20,823 nt of DNA from a virus, in IMG/VR virus record IMGVR_UViG_3300021142_000228, positions 1-20,823 of that record, one strand, 5' to 3'. The notes beneath the pieces are model-generated. The model saw nothing but the letters and a program-made list of their open reading frames with translations. It was not told where the DNA came from and made no database searches. Numbering within the stretch: position 1 is the first letter of the stretch; each line of letters opens with the position of its first letter. Shown in pieces: positions 19,533 through 20,823 of the stretch. The position numbers were made by a program, and so were the translations under genes.

Positions 19533-19729
19533 TTGACGGCGAGTCAGCATTAAACCATGTAGCGCGACAGCTAGATGAAAAAATTCTACAACTTCAAGAG
19601 GCTTTAGCAGACGGACGTGTTGAAACTTTTGATGAATATAGAAAAGTATGCGGAGAAGTTAAAGGTCTACTTACCGCACGAACATACATAACAGACCTAA
19701 AACGGAATATGGAGCATGATGATGAATAA
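19529..19729 (+). CDS. Small helical protein of the head-assembly operon
   Basis: 66 residues starting MIDGESALNHVARQLDEKIL. The pattern ILQLQEALADGRVETFDEYR, KVCGEVKGLLTARTYITDLK then EHDDE is an amphipathic helical bundle found in the same place in other phages, after the portal gene, as remembered. The start overlaps the portal stop as ATGA. It is probably a head-completion or assembly helper; no direct evidence. Confidence 0.8.
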   Translation: MIDGESALNHVARQLDEKILQLQEALADGRVETFDEYRKVCGEVKGLLTARTYITDLKRNMEHDDE

Positions 19730-20129
19730 TGTAATAGATATTAATAAGGCGATAGATTTACGCGCAATTATGAAAGATTCAGAAGATAAGGCTAAGCAAT
19801 TACCTAATCCTATGGGGTATCGTATTTTATGCGCAATCCCTGAATCGGAAGAATCCTTTGAAAACGGTATTCTTAAATCTGATGAAACAAGACGACATGA
19901 TGAATTATTAACAACAGTCCTTTTTGTAGTAAAGATGGGGCCTGACTGTTATAAAGATCCTGAGCGTTTCCCAAGTGGGGCGTATTGTAAGGAAGGAGAT
20001 TTTGTTCTTACAAGACCTAATGCTGGCACACGTTTAGTTATTCATGGGCGTGAATTTCGTTTGATTAATGATGATTCTGTAGAGGCAGTCGTACAAGACC
20101 CTCGTGGAATCAGCCGTAAGTTCTATTAA
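19722..20129 (+). CDS. Phage GroES-like co-chaperonin
   Basis: 135 residues if the third of three consecutive ATG codons (19716, 19719, 19722) is used; a GGAG lies 7 nt before it. From residue 29, NPMGYRILCAIPESEESFEN, GILKSDETRRHDELLTTVLF, VVKMGPDCYK and VIHGREFRLINDDSVEAVVQ follow the beta-barrel layout of GroES. GIL (49-51) is where GroES has the IVL tripeptide of its mobile loop, which contacts GroEL. A 28-residue N-terminal extension and a short C-terminal tail are added. No GroEL is encoded nearby, so it probably pairs with host GroEL to fold capsid protein, as T4 gp31 does. It lies between portal and scaffold genes. Confidence 0.85.
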   Translation: MNNVIDINKAIDLRAIMKDSEDKAKQLPNPMGYRILCAIPESEESFENGILKSDETRRHDELLTTVLFVVKMGPDCYKDPERFPSGAYCKEGDFVLTRPNAGTRLVIHGREFRLINDDSVEAVVQDPRGISRKFY

Positions 20130-20138
20130 GGAGGGTAT

Positions 20139-20823
20139 ATGGCAGAAAATTATAAGTTTCCCGATGAAATCGAGGAAGATAACAACGTAAGTTTTGAAGT
20201 GGAGGGCGTTGACGAGATTGAAATTGATATCGTTGATGACACTCCTAAAGAAGACCGGAATAGAAAACCTTTAGATTCAGAAGCAAAAGACCAACTTGAA
20301 ACTTTGGATGAGTCTGAAGAATATTCTAAGAATGTAAAAGAGAAATTTTCACAGTATAAGAAGGCTTGGCATGAAGAAAGACGCGCAAAAGAAGCTGCTT
20401 TACGTGAACAACAAGAGGCTTTAAGGGCTGCTCAAGCTATTTTAGATGAGAATAAACGCCTACAAAGTCAATTAAGAAGCGGTGAAAAAGAAATAAACTC
20501 TAACTATAAATCAGCCGCAAAAGCTGAGTTAGAGAAAGCTAAGAAAGACTATAAAGACGCTTATGATTCTGGCGACTCTGATAGACTTTTAAAAGCCCAA
20601 GAAGACATGGTAAAAGCACAGATTAAACTAGATAAGTCAAAAAAGTTTAAAAATACTGTACAAAATGACCAAAACAATGTAAAAATACCTGTACAGCAGC
20701 AACAACCGCAGGTCCAACCACAAATGGACCCTAAGTTTGCTCAATGGGTGTCACGAAATCAGTGGTTTGTTAATCCGGAAAAAAGACGGATGAGATTATA
20801 CGCTGAGGCATACCATGAGGAGT
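20139..20823 (+). CDS. Scaffolding-like protein, partial (3' end beyond window)
   Basis: 228 residues visible from ATG 20139, which follows a strong AAGGAGG site. Residues 1-60 are very acidic (IEEDNNVSFEVEGVDEIEID). Residues 75-175 are a Lys/Glu/Ala coiled coil, followed by a Gln/Pro run, then WVSRNQWFVNPEKRRMRLYA EAYHEE. An acidic start, a long helix and a RNxWF segment are typical of tailed-phage scaffold or capsid-assembly proteins encoded just before the major capsid gene. Such proteins shape the procapsid and leave or are cut before DNA packaging. The stop codon is not in the window. Confidence 0.82.
   Translation, partial: MAENYKFPDEIEEDNNVSFEVEGVDEIEIDIVDDTPKEDRNRKPLDSEAKDQLETLDESEEYSKNVKEKFSQYKKAWHEERRAKEAALREQQEALRAAQAILDENKRLQSQLRSGEKEINSNYKSAAKAELEKAKKDYKDAYDSGDSDRLLKAQEDMVKAQIKLDKSKKFKNTVQNDQNNVKIPVQQQQPQVQPQMDPKFAQWVSRNQWFVNPEKRRMRLYAEAYHEE

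Overview
This window is a piece of a tailed double-stranded DNA bacteriophage (Caudoviricetes) genome. It is not recognisably bacterial chromosome: genes are short, tightly packed and often overlap by 1-14 nt (ATGA junctions). A head-packaging block on the + strand (small terminase, large terminase, portal, GroES-like co-chaperonin, scaffold) faces a block of about 33 small, mostly uncharacterised genes on the - strand. Strong GGAG-type ribosome sites and a lipobox suggest a Gram-negative, probably proteobacterial, host. The DNA is AT-rich. No tRNA, integrase or lysis gene was recognised here.

Layout. Bases 1-10182 are a leftward operon: a 34-aa membrane peptide, a DUF3150-like protein, a MoxR/CobS-type AAA+ ATPase, a one-helix membrane protein, a VWA protein that also carries HExxH, several unknown phage proteins, a VRR-NUC nuclease, a Cys/His protein, an HTH-DUF3310 protein, a lipoprotein plus membrane protein pair, a zinc-ribbon peptide and two related coiled-coil proteins. 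Bases 10278-11762 are a second leftward unit of small proteins. Bases 11975-14255 hold five leftward genes: a tandem-HTH regulator, a 213-aa protein with its own terminator, and three small proteins, separated by repeat-rich non-coding DNA. Bases 14256-14869 are a C-rich divergent control region. Bases 14870-20823 are the rightward packaging and head-assembly operon, cut by the window edge.

How it fits together. The leftward units look like early/middle genes. Two almost identical promoters (10217-10263 and 11862-11908) and a second related promoter pair (13631-13660 and 14304-14333) probably fire them together. The tandem-HTH protein is the best regulator candidate, and the DNA upstream of it is crowded with ATTCTA-type sites. 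The rightward arm builds the head: terminase packages DNA through the portal, the scaffold shapes the capsid, and the GroES-like protein probably works with host GroEL.

Most unusual features. (1) A dispersed palindrome, TCCAC-N6-GTGGA, occurs nine times perfectly and several times with one mismatch. All copies lie in the leftward half and none in the rightward arm. It lies both between and inside genes, often followed by a related AT-rich tail. (2) The AAA+ ATPase / DUF3150-like / VWA-HExxH cassette resembles a CobS-CobT-like machine without its usual substrate enzyme.
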